Positions 23,412 to 35,261 of a stretch of DNA of 64,000 nucleotides are shown piece by piece. The first letter of the stretch is position 1; the number at the start of each line of letters is the position of its first letter. Under the pieces are notes generated by a model that did no database searches, was not told where the DNA came from, and saw only the letters and a list, made by a program, of their open reading frames with translations. A program made the position numbers and the translations under genes. Source of the DNA: Tetracentron sinense (Eukaryota; Streptophyta; Magnoliopsida; Trochodendrales; Trochodendraceae); NCBI GenBank assembly GCA_015143295.1, contig CM026551.1, positions 45,062,034 through 45,126,033 on the forward strand. The letters are read 5' to 3'.

Positions 23412-26400
23412 TTACGACAACCAACTACAGCAGAAGAATTGGGATGATGGAATACGGCCAGTTTGGCGTATATACTCTGCTTGAGCAGAAGTTCTTGCTT
23501 CCTGTTGATTTCTTTTGGCTTCAGCAGCGGCCCGTTTTTCTTCTGATCGTTGCCTGGAAATTGCAAACTTCTTTGTCATCTTTTCTTGAGCATGGGCTCT
23601 CATTTGTTCAGCTTCAGCCTGACAGAGGTTATAGATGCATATAACACCAAGTCAAAGGTTATCAGAATGTAGTTATAGTATAAGTAGATCAGTTAGACAA
23701 CTACCCTAAGACCTGTCCAATTAATGGTTGAGCAATAGTCCCCTCCTCGGGGCGAAGGGACTATTCCTCCTCGTCCTCACAAAGCCCCTTTAACTTCCCT
23801 TCAACTATGATTAACAAGTTTTAATCCCTGAGGTTACTTTTTTTTTTCTTTTAAAAACCAAGGTTAGATGCTTTAACCCTAAGGGTTAGTGAATCTTAAC
23901 CACGATTAAAGGATTTAAAGGGGAACGCATGGTGAAAAAGGGGGCGAGATATCTTCTCCTCTCCATGCCCCGAGGAGGGGATTATTTTCCTTAATGGTCA
24001 CCCTATTGTGCAAAGTGTATCTGTGGAGGTATCCCACATCCGGTAAACCATGTAAATCTGTCTGTTTTTTTGTGTTTCTGTTTCCATATTTGCAGGTTAT
24101 TTTCACCACACACCCAACTATCCCACTTGAGAAACCATTTAAATCGAACACTCACTTAGACTTTGTAATTGCCCAGGTCTTAGTCAAGATGAAACAGGGT
24201 CTATTAACCATTTGTTATTTTCAAGTATTTGATCGAATTTTCGAGTTCTTGGAATTCTGACTTCAATCTTCATTTGGTTTTCAAGCAAGTTTTTAATCAG
24301 TATGCACTTAGAAGATTACAAAGTGAACTCAACATTACTTTTGGTCTCATCAGGATTTGGTCAAGTACTCGATCATGGATTGTTGTACTCAATTGAGTTC
24401 GGCAAACAGTCCAAATCTGGGTTACTTCTTTACAGTTTTGATCAAGTTCAGTTCTCTTGGAAAGACTTCAGGATGATGTAAATTTCAATCCTACCTTTTC
24501 AAATAACACAAACAAAGAACAATATGAAATACCTCTATTCTCCTCATCTCTGCTTCCACTTTCGCTTTCTGGTGACTCTCCCATGCTTGAATTTTAATAT
24601 TTTCGCGCTTATATCTGAAAATTTTTGTCACCCATTTCTCAAAATCAATATCTAAACAGTGACAGTTTTCCTTTGCTCTCTGTGAACAAGACTAATTTGA
24701 AATGAGTTAGGAGTGGGGCACAAGAAGAAACCTGGCTGTGTGTTTAGAGTTTTCAGCTTCCTCCCACGCAGCTGCACGATGTTGAAATTCGATCCTTTCA
24801 AGTTGATCCCCGTCAATGGTTTCATCTGAAGAAGCATTATTTTCCTTATCATCTTTACTGGCCCAGGCGGCAATATTCATCTTACCAAGTTGAACGCCAA
24901 GGGCTACAATATCCCTCCTTGCCTTAAGCTTCAATTCTTGCTCGGATAATTCTTTTCTGCTACCCTCTTTTTGAGTTTCCGATTCATTATCAGTGGTGGC
25001 CTCCAATGGGGTGGGCGCTGGAGCTCCTCCTCTAGGGGTTGATGGGATCGAAGAAGTTGGGCTCCGGAATGGGGTTGTTGCCCCTACAGGAGTAGCAGTC
25101 CTTGAGGGCTCTTGGCTTGTAGCAGGGGTCATTTCTGTTCCCATGTCTCTCATTGACACCGACCTTATGGTAGGAAGAACTGCATGATTTAAGCATTAAA
25201 TCTAATATGAGAAGAATAAACCTTCACAAAAAATGTGACAGATCAAAACATCTATACTGGAATAACTATCTCCCACCCATAAAAACCCACCACCATTAAA
25301 ATGAGAATTTCAGGAATAAACAAAATAATATAAGATATAATGGTACAGAAGCTTAGAAGAAATTGTTTAAGAGAAACATGTATTTAATACTGTCTAGAAA
25401 ATCAAAATGACATCTATAAATGACAGGAGAAATACTTATAGGAGAATCAGAATCCATCCCCTCTGCCACTGCTGTACTCATCGAACATATCAGAAGGCCT
25501 CACAACAGTTCATCTAGATGAAAAATCAATCTAACTAATAAACTTATCCAAAAGGAATAAGAAAATAGGGATACTTAAGATCATCCAGTTTGATCAAGTT
25601 GTGGTCAAAGCTATCTCCTTCATGGGACCTAACATATCATAAAATGGTGGCTCCTAAGCCCAATATATGTCTGCCACGTGCACGGCAGAAGCAGGGATAG
25701 CTACTGGCCATTCACCCTCCCTGATGTGAATTACTCATTATTTCCACATAAACGCACATTATGCTGATCAAATGTCAGTGTTATTGGCATCACACGCCTA
25801 AGTATCCTGTTTGCATAGTCAGATATACATTTTGAACTATGTTTTAGTCCCACGAGAAGCAGTCACGAAGTGCATAAATGTATTGTAAACAAAATATTGT
25901 TAAAACAGTGCTCTTGAAATACTTTTGGTGGAACCAAAAGTTTGAATATGCGAAGAATTTGTTCTAATTATTAACATACAATTTGATATAACAACAATGA
26001 AGATATAATTTTACCTGCCGTATCCGCAATGGGCCTTTCTGTACAAGATAATTCCTTGTGATCAACTTCCTTCTCATCTTTACTAAAGGGACACAGATAA
26101 ATTGATGCATTTGCCTCATTTCCTGGACCTGAAATGGGTCGAGTCCCAGGAGGAAGAAAAGAAAATTTCTCCCACCCTATTTGTGGGGTGGGGTGACAAG
26201 AATCAACACGTTTGGTATCCGCTACTTGGATAAATGACGCCTTGTGTTCAGAATTGGCGGATTCAGAAGCAACCCTTCCCAAATTCGTTGCCTGTTGCCG
26301 GTTTACTTGATTTTGCAAAATGATCCTCTTAGAATGATTCGAATGTGGCGATTGCCTGTTCACTATCCATTTCTCTGCATCATTCCATTTAGACGGCATA

Positions 26401-27733
26401 GACCGAGAAAAATGCCTCATCATGGGATTGTGTAAGGACCTTTCCCCTTTGTGAAACTCAAAGCTAGATGAACTAGCATTACTATCATAATCAGGATTAT
26501 CTTCTTCGAGAGCTCTCACTGGGTGAACTGTGCACGAATTACCGCTAAAACCACTTGACAAGTGCTGCATTTTAATCCGACCCATGCCACCAATTTCCTT
26601 AGACAGTAAATCATTTGGCTGGCAACAAGTCTGATAACCTTCGCCGTAATTTGATGATCCCTCACTAGATAATTTTACTAAAGAAGCTTCTAAGCTAGGA
26701 GCTGAGATATGAAGGGCAGAAGTACCTTCAGAAAGTTTTGAGCTACCTACATGGATTTAGAAGGTTATGTAAGTTCTGTTCTAGATTCTGATACATAACA
26801 GTTTATTTCTTTCCCTTTATCAATTGCCAAAGTCAAAATCAAGGATTCAAGATGCATGAGAGTGACTGACCTTCCTCATCAAAATCTCCATTCTTGGGAT
26901 TGGGGGATAATAAGCTATTTACAAACTCTGCATCCTCAGGCCTTGAGGGAGATGTTCTAGACGAATTGTTATTTGTTCCATCTTTTCTTCTCTGATGCTG
27001 AGGTCCCATAAGCTTCAGCCTCAATTTACTTGGAGAAATTATTCCTGTCTGCATTTGAAAATTCAAAGAAATAGGCCAAATTAAACCCTTTTAATCCCAA
27101 CTCTCAGATAAGGAAAAATAAAAAATCCCAAAATTTCCAACTTTACATGCATAATGAGTTGATAATAACAAAATGCAACACCCCTTTTCTGGAAATTTGA
27201 AATAAATATCAAATAAGAAATCTTAGATAGAAAAATCCAAATCCATATCTTTCTTAACTCAGATCAAGCTCTTGCTATACTTCTAAAAAAAAAAAACCAA
27301 ACACACACAAAAGAAAGAAGAAGATATACACCAAATTCTGAAAATTTGCAAACACAATCTCAATGCTAATGAGTATTGATAGAAGTGTAACAGTGCCATG
27401 GAAAGAAGATTAAAATAGAAAATTCAACATTCAATAGTATCCAAAATCCCAATTTCTTCTCACATTGATTTTTCTCTACCATCCCATTCAGTCATTCATA
27501 CCCACAAAAGAAATCCAACTTAAATCACAAAAACCATCAGTACTGGAACATGATTCAAACTTCAATGACTCAGTAAATCCAAAAGTACAATAGCAAGTGA
27601 ACCCAAGACTAGGAGCTCCAATTACTGACAGAAGCTTCAAAAACAGAGAAAAATAAGACATGGGGCTTCTCTTCTTCTTCATTTGGTGCAAGGTAAACTA
27701 TACCTGAACTTTATGAATCCTCTCATACTCCAT
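23412..27733 (-). CDS. Remorin family protein, long N-terminal type (likely group 6), six exons
   Basis: Exons on the minus strand, in order: 27733-27704, 27048-26871, 26746-26015, 25179-24732, 24614-24533 and 23618-23412. All introns are GT-AG and the phases join, giving 1677 nt, 558 residues plus stop. The start MEYERIHKVQ is the first exon alone and matches the known start of long remorins. Landmarks are MPSKWNDAEKWIV at about residues 186-198, SVSMRDMGTEMTP from about 320, and then the conserved C-terminal remorin domain from about 400 (WEEAE, YKRENIKIQAWE, KAKVEAEMRRIE, EEKRAAAEAKRN). The domain is predicted coiled coil. The end IPSSQFFCCSWLS carries a cysteine pair of the kind S-acylated in membrane-anchored remorins. 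Remorins are plant-only scaffold proteins of plasma-membrane nanodomains, linked to plasmodesmata, immunity and symbiosis; the role of this one is inferred from family only. No break is visible. Intron 5 holds a MITE and an LTR-like scrap. The group 6 assignment is from memory of motifs, not from a tree. Confidence 0.95.
23729..23990. mobile_element. MITE in the last intron of the remorin gene
   Basis: The perfect 8-bp target duplication TTAATGGT stands at 23721-23728 and 23991-23998. The inner inverted repeats AATAGTCCCCTCCTCGGGGC (23734-23753) and the reverse of 23967-23986 match at 19 of 20 bases. The 8-bp duplication fits the hAT superfamily. The interior (ACCAAGGTTA, TTAACCCTAAGGGTTAG) recurs elsewhere in the window. 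Confidence 0.8.
24015..24112 (+). repeat. Old U5-like LTR scrap in the remorin intron
   Basis: CTGTGGAGGTATCCC, then CCATGTAAATCTGTCTG, TTTGTGTTTCTGTTT and TTTTCACCACA follow the order of the Tork-like U5 (CCGTGGACGTAG, ACCACGTATATC, TGTGTTTCTGTTT, TTTTCACCA at 18258-18342). It is diverged and short and sits inside intron 5. Confidence 0.5.
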
Positions 27734-28195
27734 TAGATCTGCCCCTCTCTGAGTCTGCTTGTGAGAACAAAACAAGAGCAAAGCAGCAGTCAAAGAGCTC
27801 TTTTGTGAGAAAATCTCACCCACTTCTCTCTGTGAAATTTGTAGCCGACAGGAGTAAGAGTGTGAGACAATATCAGGGTCGGTGTTCTTTTGACGACTTA
27901 GCCAAGCTTCCGTCGGCGATTTTCAATACTGGGTTTCTATTTCTATTATTATTATTATTTATTTTTTTCCCTCTTTGGGGACAACTTTTGAACAGTCGAA
28001 TGATAAAAATGAAGATTTCCTCTGCATAGGAACTGTTTAAGTAATGAGTCTTATCAATCAATCACTCAATCAATCTCACACCTGCCCTACGGACACACGT
28101 TTAGGTTGGGTCGGGTAAAGCAACAAAACCTGACCCGGTCATGAACAGATTAAAGAAGGATAACCCGAGTCCAATACATTACCTATTGAATTAGT
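27734..28195 (-). promoter_or_regulatory. 5' UTR and promoter-side flank of the remorin gene
   Basis: This stretch lies directly upstream of the remorin start codon. The start context CTAATGGAG has G at +4. A short AT-rich run (about 27940-27967) and a CAATCA-repeat (about 28055-28075) are present. I cannot place a TATA box or transcription start with confidence, and the next element upstream is a MITE. Confidence 0.45.
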
Positions 28196-28408
28196 GTAAG
28201 GCATAATCCCAAAGTGTACTCCTAAATATACTCCCAAATCTTATCCGTCTATCTCATTTATAAATGGTGAGGATTAGAGCTGATGTGGCATTAGAAAATA
28301 TAAAATAAGTCAACTCAAATTCTGGTCCTTAATGATTGATTATAAACGGTTAGGATTAAGGAGTATATTCGGGAGTATATTTAGGAGTATCTATAGACTA
28401 ACTCTTAC
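28196..28408. mobile_element. MITE with long imperfect inverted repeats
   Basis: The left arm GTAAGGCATAATC...TACTCCTAAATATACTCCC pairs with the reverse of the right arm GTAAGAGTTAGTC...TACTCCTAAATATACTCCC. The arms span most of the 213 bp. A target duplication was not identified, so the superfamily is open. Confidence 0.65.
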
Positions 28409-29454
28409 CTATTTACCTCCTGTCTGATTATGAAAAAAATAGGTCAAAACAAAGAAAAAAAAACATAATAAGGCCAAAAATAGAGTATTTTGATTTAGAT
28501 AACATCCGCATTATTCCTTTACTTTTAAAAAATTAAAAGAACGAAAAATGAAAAATATATTAAATTGATATTTTATCCTCATTTATAGTTTTTAAAATAT
28601 ATGTTAGATATTAATATATAAGGGGATGGTAAAAGTACTAATCAGATTTACTCTATCAGGTATTCATATGAGTGATAAACTCACTTCCAAGCTTTTTAGG
28701 GGGCCTTTGGCATTGTTTTTTATAAGAAACAAATTTTAATAATGAAACCGTCTGAATTTTTTTTAGAATGATTATGTGCTTAGAACCCCTTTTTACAAGT
28801 ACTAGCGGTAGATTTTGCAAGCATTATTGTACTAACTTGACAATGATGTGAATAGCCTCAACCATGAGTTTACAATACCATATTAAGTTCTCGTAGGCTC
28901 AAACTTTAATTTTGACTCTATCCAAGAAAAAATTCTTTGGAATCTCAAAATTTCAATGAAATTTTGGTGAGATTTTTTGTTTTCGAATTTTATAATAAGT
29001 ACAAATTTAGGTTTAAAATATTATAAATTTTCACAAAATATTAGCTCAAATTTTGATCTAAATAAATTATTTTTCTTTTTTAACTTAGAAGTTAATTCTT
29101 TTTTGATATTTTCATATGTATTGCAAACATTAAATAATTATTAAAAAATTACCCAAAAGAATTTAATTATAAAAAAATTCACAAAATATATTTAAATTAG
29201 TGCTAAATTCTAATCAATAATTTCAAATTTAGATATCTAGGTCAATTTTTCGAATAGATAATTGCAATTATTACTTAATTAACTTAAAATTTTTATTTTA
29301 TATTACTTATTAAGATTGCTTATAATCATATATATTTATTAATTTAAGAATTTAATTTTGATAATAACATATAATTAAAATTGGATGAAGATTTTCTTTA
29401 GAACTACTAAAAACTAGATATTAAAAAAAGGACTCGGTGTAGAAGTTTAGGTAT
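28409..29454. other. AT-rich intergenic DNA, no gene seen
   Basis: Long A/T runs, no coding frame of note and no clear inverted repeats. Confidence 0.6.
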
Positions 29455-30560
29455 CTTCAAAGATTTAAGTGTTGGAAGGCAAGCACCTCACCAAAACCAA
29501 AACATGTGCTTAGCTATGGTTCAAGTGGTCCCTACTTTTGCCATGGAGTGTTTCAAGATTGATGCCAACTTTGGGTGGGGTCAAGACAATAACAAGAAAA
29601 AAATCCATTGGGTTACTTGGGCGACGATGTGCACAAGCAAGCTTCAAGGTAGTTTGGGACCTGGTTTCCTTCAACATTATCCTGTTGGCCAAACAAGGTT
29701 GGAGTCACATGAAAAATTTGGACTCTCTATAGAGTCGTCTTGCAAAGAACATATATTAATCTCGAGAGACTTTCCTTGAGGCAAAGATAGGTTCTAGATC
29801 ATCTTGGGGCTGTCAAACTAAGAATCATAGCCAGAAGGGAATCTCTAAAGCCGGGTTGCGATGAAACAATAGGTATTGACTTGATCATGGGTCTCATCAT
29901 GTAGACTTTTAAAGTCAGAACCCTAACGAGATGTCCATGAATTTTAGTGGCTGATTTCCTTAATGTTGAACAAGGGTTTTGGCATAAGGAAGCTTTTTGC
30001 CAAGAGGATGTGCATGTTATCACCCAACTTCAATTATTTTTTTTTGGGTTTGAGATATACGTTCAGGCCGCAATGCCGGTTAGGTGTTAGTATCTGTTCA
30101 GTTAGTGGGTGGGTGGAGAGTTTATATAAACTCCCATCCTCTTGGGAATGGAAGCCGGTACCTCCCCCCAAAGCTGGGGATACACATTCAGTTCACACTT
30201 CACAGAATGTGGAGGATGAGCTAATCTGACACTGAAAGAATGTAACATTTTTTGTGAGACCAGCTTATATCATAGATACTTTGAGGGCCACCTTGTAGAT
30301 AGGGGAAGAAAAGCTAGCTCATCAAATACGTACAAACTCTCCAAAGAAGAAAAATTCTTGTGGGGGGCAAGGCAATGTTGTCAGGTGTGTGGCAACCAAA
30401 CCGAAATCATATATCATCTCCTTTTTAAATATAATCAGGTAGCAAGAAGCGTACGTATGGTGGGGCTCCCCATTATCCTTGAGAGTGGACCAATTTTCCA
30501 ATAGAGTAATAAATTAATGTGTGCTTAAATCTCTTGGCTGGTATGGATCTAGATAAATTT
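29455..30560 (+). mobile_element. LINE (L1-type) remnant: C-terminal part of the reverse transcriptase ORF
   Basis: Translation gives PTFAMECFKI, then FGWGQDNNKKKIHWVTWATM and CTSKLQGSLG, which match the plant L1 pattern IPTY.M..FKLP...FWWG....KKIHWV.W..LC.SK..GG.GF. The next block, LLAKQGWSHMKNLDSL, is in a different frame, and FLEAKIGSRSSW follows, so there is at least one frameshift and several stops. Near 30375 CCQVCGNQTEIIYHLLF resembles the zinc-ribbon zf-RVT end (CP.CG...E...HL). The upstream endonuclease and RT core are absent and no poly(A) tail is visible. It is a dead, 5'-truncated fragment. Confidence 0.75.
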
Positions 30561-30929
30561 GATCAAATGAAATTCCTTTCAACCTGTGTGACAGTCCTCT
30601 GATGCATACGGAAAGCTGAGAATGGAAAAGTGTTTGAGGCCAAGGATCCTAATACGTCCCAAGTCCTCTTTCAAGCTCTGAAGCTGGTGTCTGAAAGTTG
30701 AAAGAAAGGAGGGACACTGAAAAGCAGCGAACAACCAGTGGAGTCCAAAATTAACAAATGCAAAATGGAACAGGGTGATCAGTCTCACTAAAGTTAAAAC
30801 TATTTTTTTAAGAATATTTTAGTAAAACTTATTTAATATCATAGAGCACAATATGCTTGGGAACTTGATAACCTTCACTAAATATATTTTACCATTATAT
30901 TACTTATCAAACTCACTAAAAGCGTGGCC

Positions 30930-31815
30930 AATGCAATATTCTAAATCTCTCCTCTATTTCAGCATCTCCTCTTAATATAGAAGAGAAAGACACTACTTTA
31001 AAGTTATTTGTTCCAATGGGAGGGAATTCTAAATCACTATTCCTACTCTATAACACTATTAATTTATTATTAAAAAAATAATTTTCATATGTTTTCTTCT
31101 CTATTTTTCCTCTCAAATTTAATAATTCACCACTTTTGTCTCAAAAACTAAATAATTGGCCCACAAAATTGCTACTAATGATTAAAAATAAATAATTCAT
31201 TGTACAAAATGAACAATTTAGAAATAAGGCTAGTTAAATTTGCATCTTTTAATTTAAAAAAATATATCAAAAATATATTAAAACAAGACTAGAGTTTTTT
31301 TTTTTTAATTAAAGTTTGTTATTAGAGTTTTTTTAATATTAAAATAGTTTTTTAATTAAAAAAAAAGAATTAATATTTTTAAAAAAAAAACTAAGGATGG
31401 GTGGGTGAATCTTAACCATGGTTGAGGGGTGTCAAAAGGGACACGTGGCGACCTCAAGGGGTGATACCGTAGAGGATTTGGCTTTTTTTTTTGCATCTTT
31501 TATTGATGAATTAAATTTAAAAATTAAATAATTATTAAGAAAATATAAAAATAATTTCAATATAAAATGATAATTATTAAAATAAATTAAAAGAATACAA
31601 TTGACATTTAAAAAAAGATTGAAAGACAAAAAAATGACATAAATGATATTATAAGAGGAAGAATAGTGTTATAGAGGTCATCCTCTATTTTCTCTCATAT
31701 CCTCTAAATATAGAGGTCACTGTAACATTATGGAGGACCAACTCTAAATATAGAGTACAGTGGTAGTGCCCGATACTCTATATTTAGAGTTATAGAGAAC
31801 GGTTGGAGATGCTCT
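30930..31815. mobile_element. MITE-like region with inverted ends, probably nested
   Basis: The left part has CTCCTCTATTTCAGCATCTCC and CCTACTCTATAACACTATT. The right part has AATAGTGTTATAGAGG and GGTTGGAGATGCTCTAA, so the ends are inverted relative to each other. Inside, at 31395-31450, lies a GTGAATCTTAACCATGGTTG block belonging to another MITE family found in this window. The borders are approximate. Confidence 0.45.
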
Positions 31816-33927
31816 AAAGTTAAGAACAACTTTTTTAGAAGACCAATAATCAAATACCAGAGAGTATAAGAAGACCAATAATTAAATAACACAGAGTATA
31901 AATAGAGTTTATTTATTTTTTTACTTTTTATATATCCATTTAATGAGTTGTTCCTTATAAAATACCAAGTTATCATTAAATTTAATAAATTGTTCCTTGT
32001 CGACTTGTGTTAGTGGCAATGTGTGTATTTCCATGGGGTTGAGGGTTTCATTTCTTCGAGGTGTGGCAGTTGTTCCACCAGTTGACCTAACTTGCAATGC
32101 TATGCTTCTATCTCCCTAACCTATGAATCGATACTAACCCAACTGACCAGCATACTAAAAGAAAAAAAAAATTCATTATAACTGTAGGGTGTTGTTAATG
32201 TTCACTGAACATAGTGAACTTAGGAATCTTTACCAAGACTTTATCATCTTTATCATGTCAATCTCTCGAGTAGGCAGGCTTTATAAAAGTATGCCTAATT
32301 CAGCCATAGGCTTAATTTAGTGAAAAAAAAAAACCCTTTGTTTGTACAAGAAACCAAAGGCTGAACTAGCTCGACCCAGGTTGAGTACGGTCACTAGAGG
32401 GATAAATTTACATTCCTATTAAGGCTTGATCCGAGGGTGACCCTCGTGAGAGGGCATATCTCACTATCTATTGTATGATGTAGATGGTGAGTTGGCTTGA
32501 ATTCAATTTTCTTTTTGTATTGCAAATACGGTTAGGCTGCAAGCTGATTAGTTGTGTTAGTATTTGGAAGGTAGATGCCTAGCATTTTGAAGGAGGCTGA
32601 AACATAAAATTGAAACAAGAGAAGGTTACCTTTTCCCTTCAAGAACCAACTTTGAATCTACAAGAAAAATATAGGATAACTTCTTAGGAAAATGAAATTC
32701 TGTATTCATAAAAAACTGAGCAACTTTTTTAAGTAATATCTTAAATACATCTAAAATCTTAATTTATCCAAAATAGTAAAATTATATAAAAAAAAAAACC
32801 CAAAATCCTTGAAAATCTTATTTTAACTTTAAAATTGTTAAATTAAGGTTTTATAAAACATACTGGACTCCAAAATCTTAAAAATAAGCTAAAACAAAAA
32901 CTTAATAGTAGGAATTTTTCTTTTTAAAAAAATTGCAAATTGACTCCAAAATGATCTTTTTTGGGATGAAAATCCACAATGAACTCTTGTCTAGAGGTCT
33001 CGTCAATGTGTACATTTTGAGTCGTCGATGTGTACATTTTGAGTACTCGTGGATCATGTGGCGATATTGAAATCAAACCAAGTGAGCGTTTGAAATTGCC
33101 ATTATGTTTTTTTATTTTATTTGATTTCCTCCTATTTTAATGTTCCAAAAATTAGTTGACTACCTACTTATTCTATATCACATTTTTGGGTACCAACTTG
33201 TAGGAATGGATTGGAGACCTCCCAAGCGCCACTGTATCAATGTTGAAGAACAAACTGTAAACTCGGAGGTCTTGAGGTCGAATCTTGGGCTCCCCTTAAT
33301 ATCGGTTGTATGGGGTGAGATATTCTTTATGCAGCACGTGGGACCATGGGCGAAGTCACATGGGGTCAGGAGGGCTTCATCTCCTCCAAATTTTGAATTT
33401 TTTTCCTATAGCAATTAGTAGGGGTGTAATCTGGAAAAGAGACTGGAGCTGAGGGATGGGAAATTCTAAACCCTTGAATTTTTTTGAGAAAAAATATATT
33501 ATTTATAGAACGACACAAACGGATGTGATGACCCAAGAACTTAAACTCCCTAAAAAAATAAAATTTGGGGCCTACGCCCCTAAACCCCCACTGTTAGCCC
33601 TTACAAGAGAATCAGGGAACCCTATGAGTCTTTTAGGATCAGAAATATCTACTTTTATCAAAAAAAAAAAACAAAAAAATTGTTGAATTCAATTGATACG
33701 GAAGCAAAATAAAAATAGAAAATCGGTTGATAGATTTTGTCTTGTTTTTAGTGCTTAGATAATCCTATTGGATTGCAGTGTGGAATGATTATATGTTTTG
33801 TCTTCTATAGCTTATTTCTTCTAAACAATAATAAAAATTATTTGAGTGTATCTCGGATGGTTGATAACACTCGTTACTCAAAGTCAAATTTGAAGGAACA
33901 GTCAAGGATATCATTCTCAGAGGTCGA
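31816..33927. other. AT-rich intergenic DNA, no gene seen
   Basis: No supported gene. Short frames at 33140-33418 and 33456-33686 show no recognisable domain. Poly(A) and poly(T) runs are frequent. Confidence 0.55.
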
Positions 33928-34441
33928 GTCACAGTCAATTGTGTTTGTACTTTGTCAGAGTTTAATCGCACCCACAGATAATTGCCTTGGCTGCTATCCT
34001 GAATCTCTGATTATTCGTAATAGGGATGTGAAATCTGCCTTCTTTCTACGCAAATCCACACGCACAAATGAGAGGGACAGCTCTCAATTGATCTGATTGG
34101 ACTGGAGGAGAAATTATTCAATATGCCGTATCCAATGCAAGAGAGAATTAATTAACTAGCACATGTCTTTTTTTTAAAATTTTATTAATCATAATTAAGA
34201 TTTTTAGTCCTTAGGATTCAATAATCTAAACTTAGTTTTCAGATTTTTTTAAATTTTAACCCTAATATTAAATATTTTTAAGAAGGAATTTTCTAAAAAC
34301 CAAAGTTAAATTATTGAACCCTATGGTTAGGGAATCTTAACCCTAACTTAAATTGTTGAACCCTAGGGTTAAAAAGACATGTGTTGACTGTGGGTGCGAT
34401 TGAACTCTCCCTAAGTTTATTTTTGATTGACTGTGATTCCA
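33928..34441. mobile_element. MITE with about 50-bp terminal inverted repeats
   Basis: The left end GAGTCACAGTCAATTGTG...GTTTAATCGCACCCACAG pairs with the reverse of the right end GAATCACAGTCAATCA...GTTCAATCGCACCCACAG. Internally ACATGTCTTTTTT near 34162 and AAAAAGACATGT near 34372 form a second pair of arms. A related left end is at 58143. No clear target duplication. Confidence 0.6.
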
Positions 34442-35048
34442 TCTCTTATTTTCCTATTGGAAAATGATGATCCTACTGTAGTTTCCACATCCCACTTTTA
34501 AATACTCATTAATTATGATTAATATTTACTCACCCTTAAAGTTAAGTAATCAAACTTTGGTTTTAAAAAAATTAAAATTTTAGCTTTAATTTAATTAAGC
34601 TTAATCAGGGGTATTGAAAAGGACACGAAGACAAGGGATGAGCAGCCGACCCGGGTCCGTTAATCTGCGCTTTTCTATTATTCTTATTTAAAAAGTAAAT
34701 TTCAATTCCTCGCCGACTTTTATACAATAAGTTAGAAGGGGTGAGTCATTTAATTTATATCCGAAAGTAATATTCTTTCAGTCAAGCGTTTTTCCCGATC
34801 TCTCTTTAAACCCTGAATTTTGTCAGAGCCCAGAATTTTATAATCTGACAACCCATATCTTTCACCCTCTCTTTCCATTGCCTCGAAGAGATGCCAATTT
34901 AACACACAGATAGAGAGTTTTCTAGGGTTCCATTCCAAAGCCCAATACTATTACGAACTATATCCATAACTTTAATTTAATGCCCCAAACTTTAACCAAA
35001 ATTAGAAAAAAAAATTAAAATAAAAAGAGGAGTACTATGGCCAAACGC
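34442..35048. other. Intergenic DNA with a fragment of a dispersed MITE family
   Basis: 34525-34640 (TTTACTCACCCTTAAAGTTA, AACTTTGGTTTTAAAAAAA, TTAATCAGGGGTATTGAAAA) resembles the units at 59.0-59.4 kb. The rest shows no gene. Confidence 0.45.
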
Positions 35049-35261
35049 GGGACGAGATTTTGATCTGGAGGTCACCATACCAAAACCATCCGGCCTAAGT
35101 GCACTGTGAGACATATGGTGATAAAAAAGGAGAGAAATCATTTTATTTTCTCTCCTAATTTTTGACTTCTCTCCATTTGATAATTTTTCTTTTTATCACC
35201 ACATGTCACACCCTTAGGTTGGATGGTTTTAGCCTGCGAGCGTCAGATCAAATCCCATCCC
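35049..35261. mobile_element. hAT-like MITE, 213 bp, perfect 8-bp target duplication
   Basis: CCAAACGC stands at 35041-35048 and 35262-35269. The left end GGGACGAGATTTTGATCTGG and the reversed right end GGGATGGGATTTGATCTG are inverted repeats, and imperfect pairing continues inwards (AAAACCATCC with GGATGGTTTT). The 8-bp duplication fits hAT. Confidence 0.75.

Noticed and set aside
23324-23644. 106-residue plus-strand open frame
   Set aside because: It is the antisense of the last remorin exon and its UTR, with no domain of its own.
33240-33300. GAGGTCGAATCTTGGG, resembling a tRNA-type B box of a SINE
   Set aside because: No A box at the right distance, no poly(A) tail and no target duplication.
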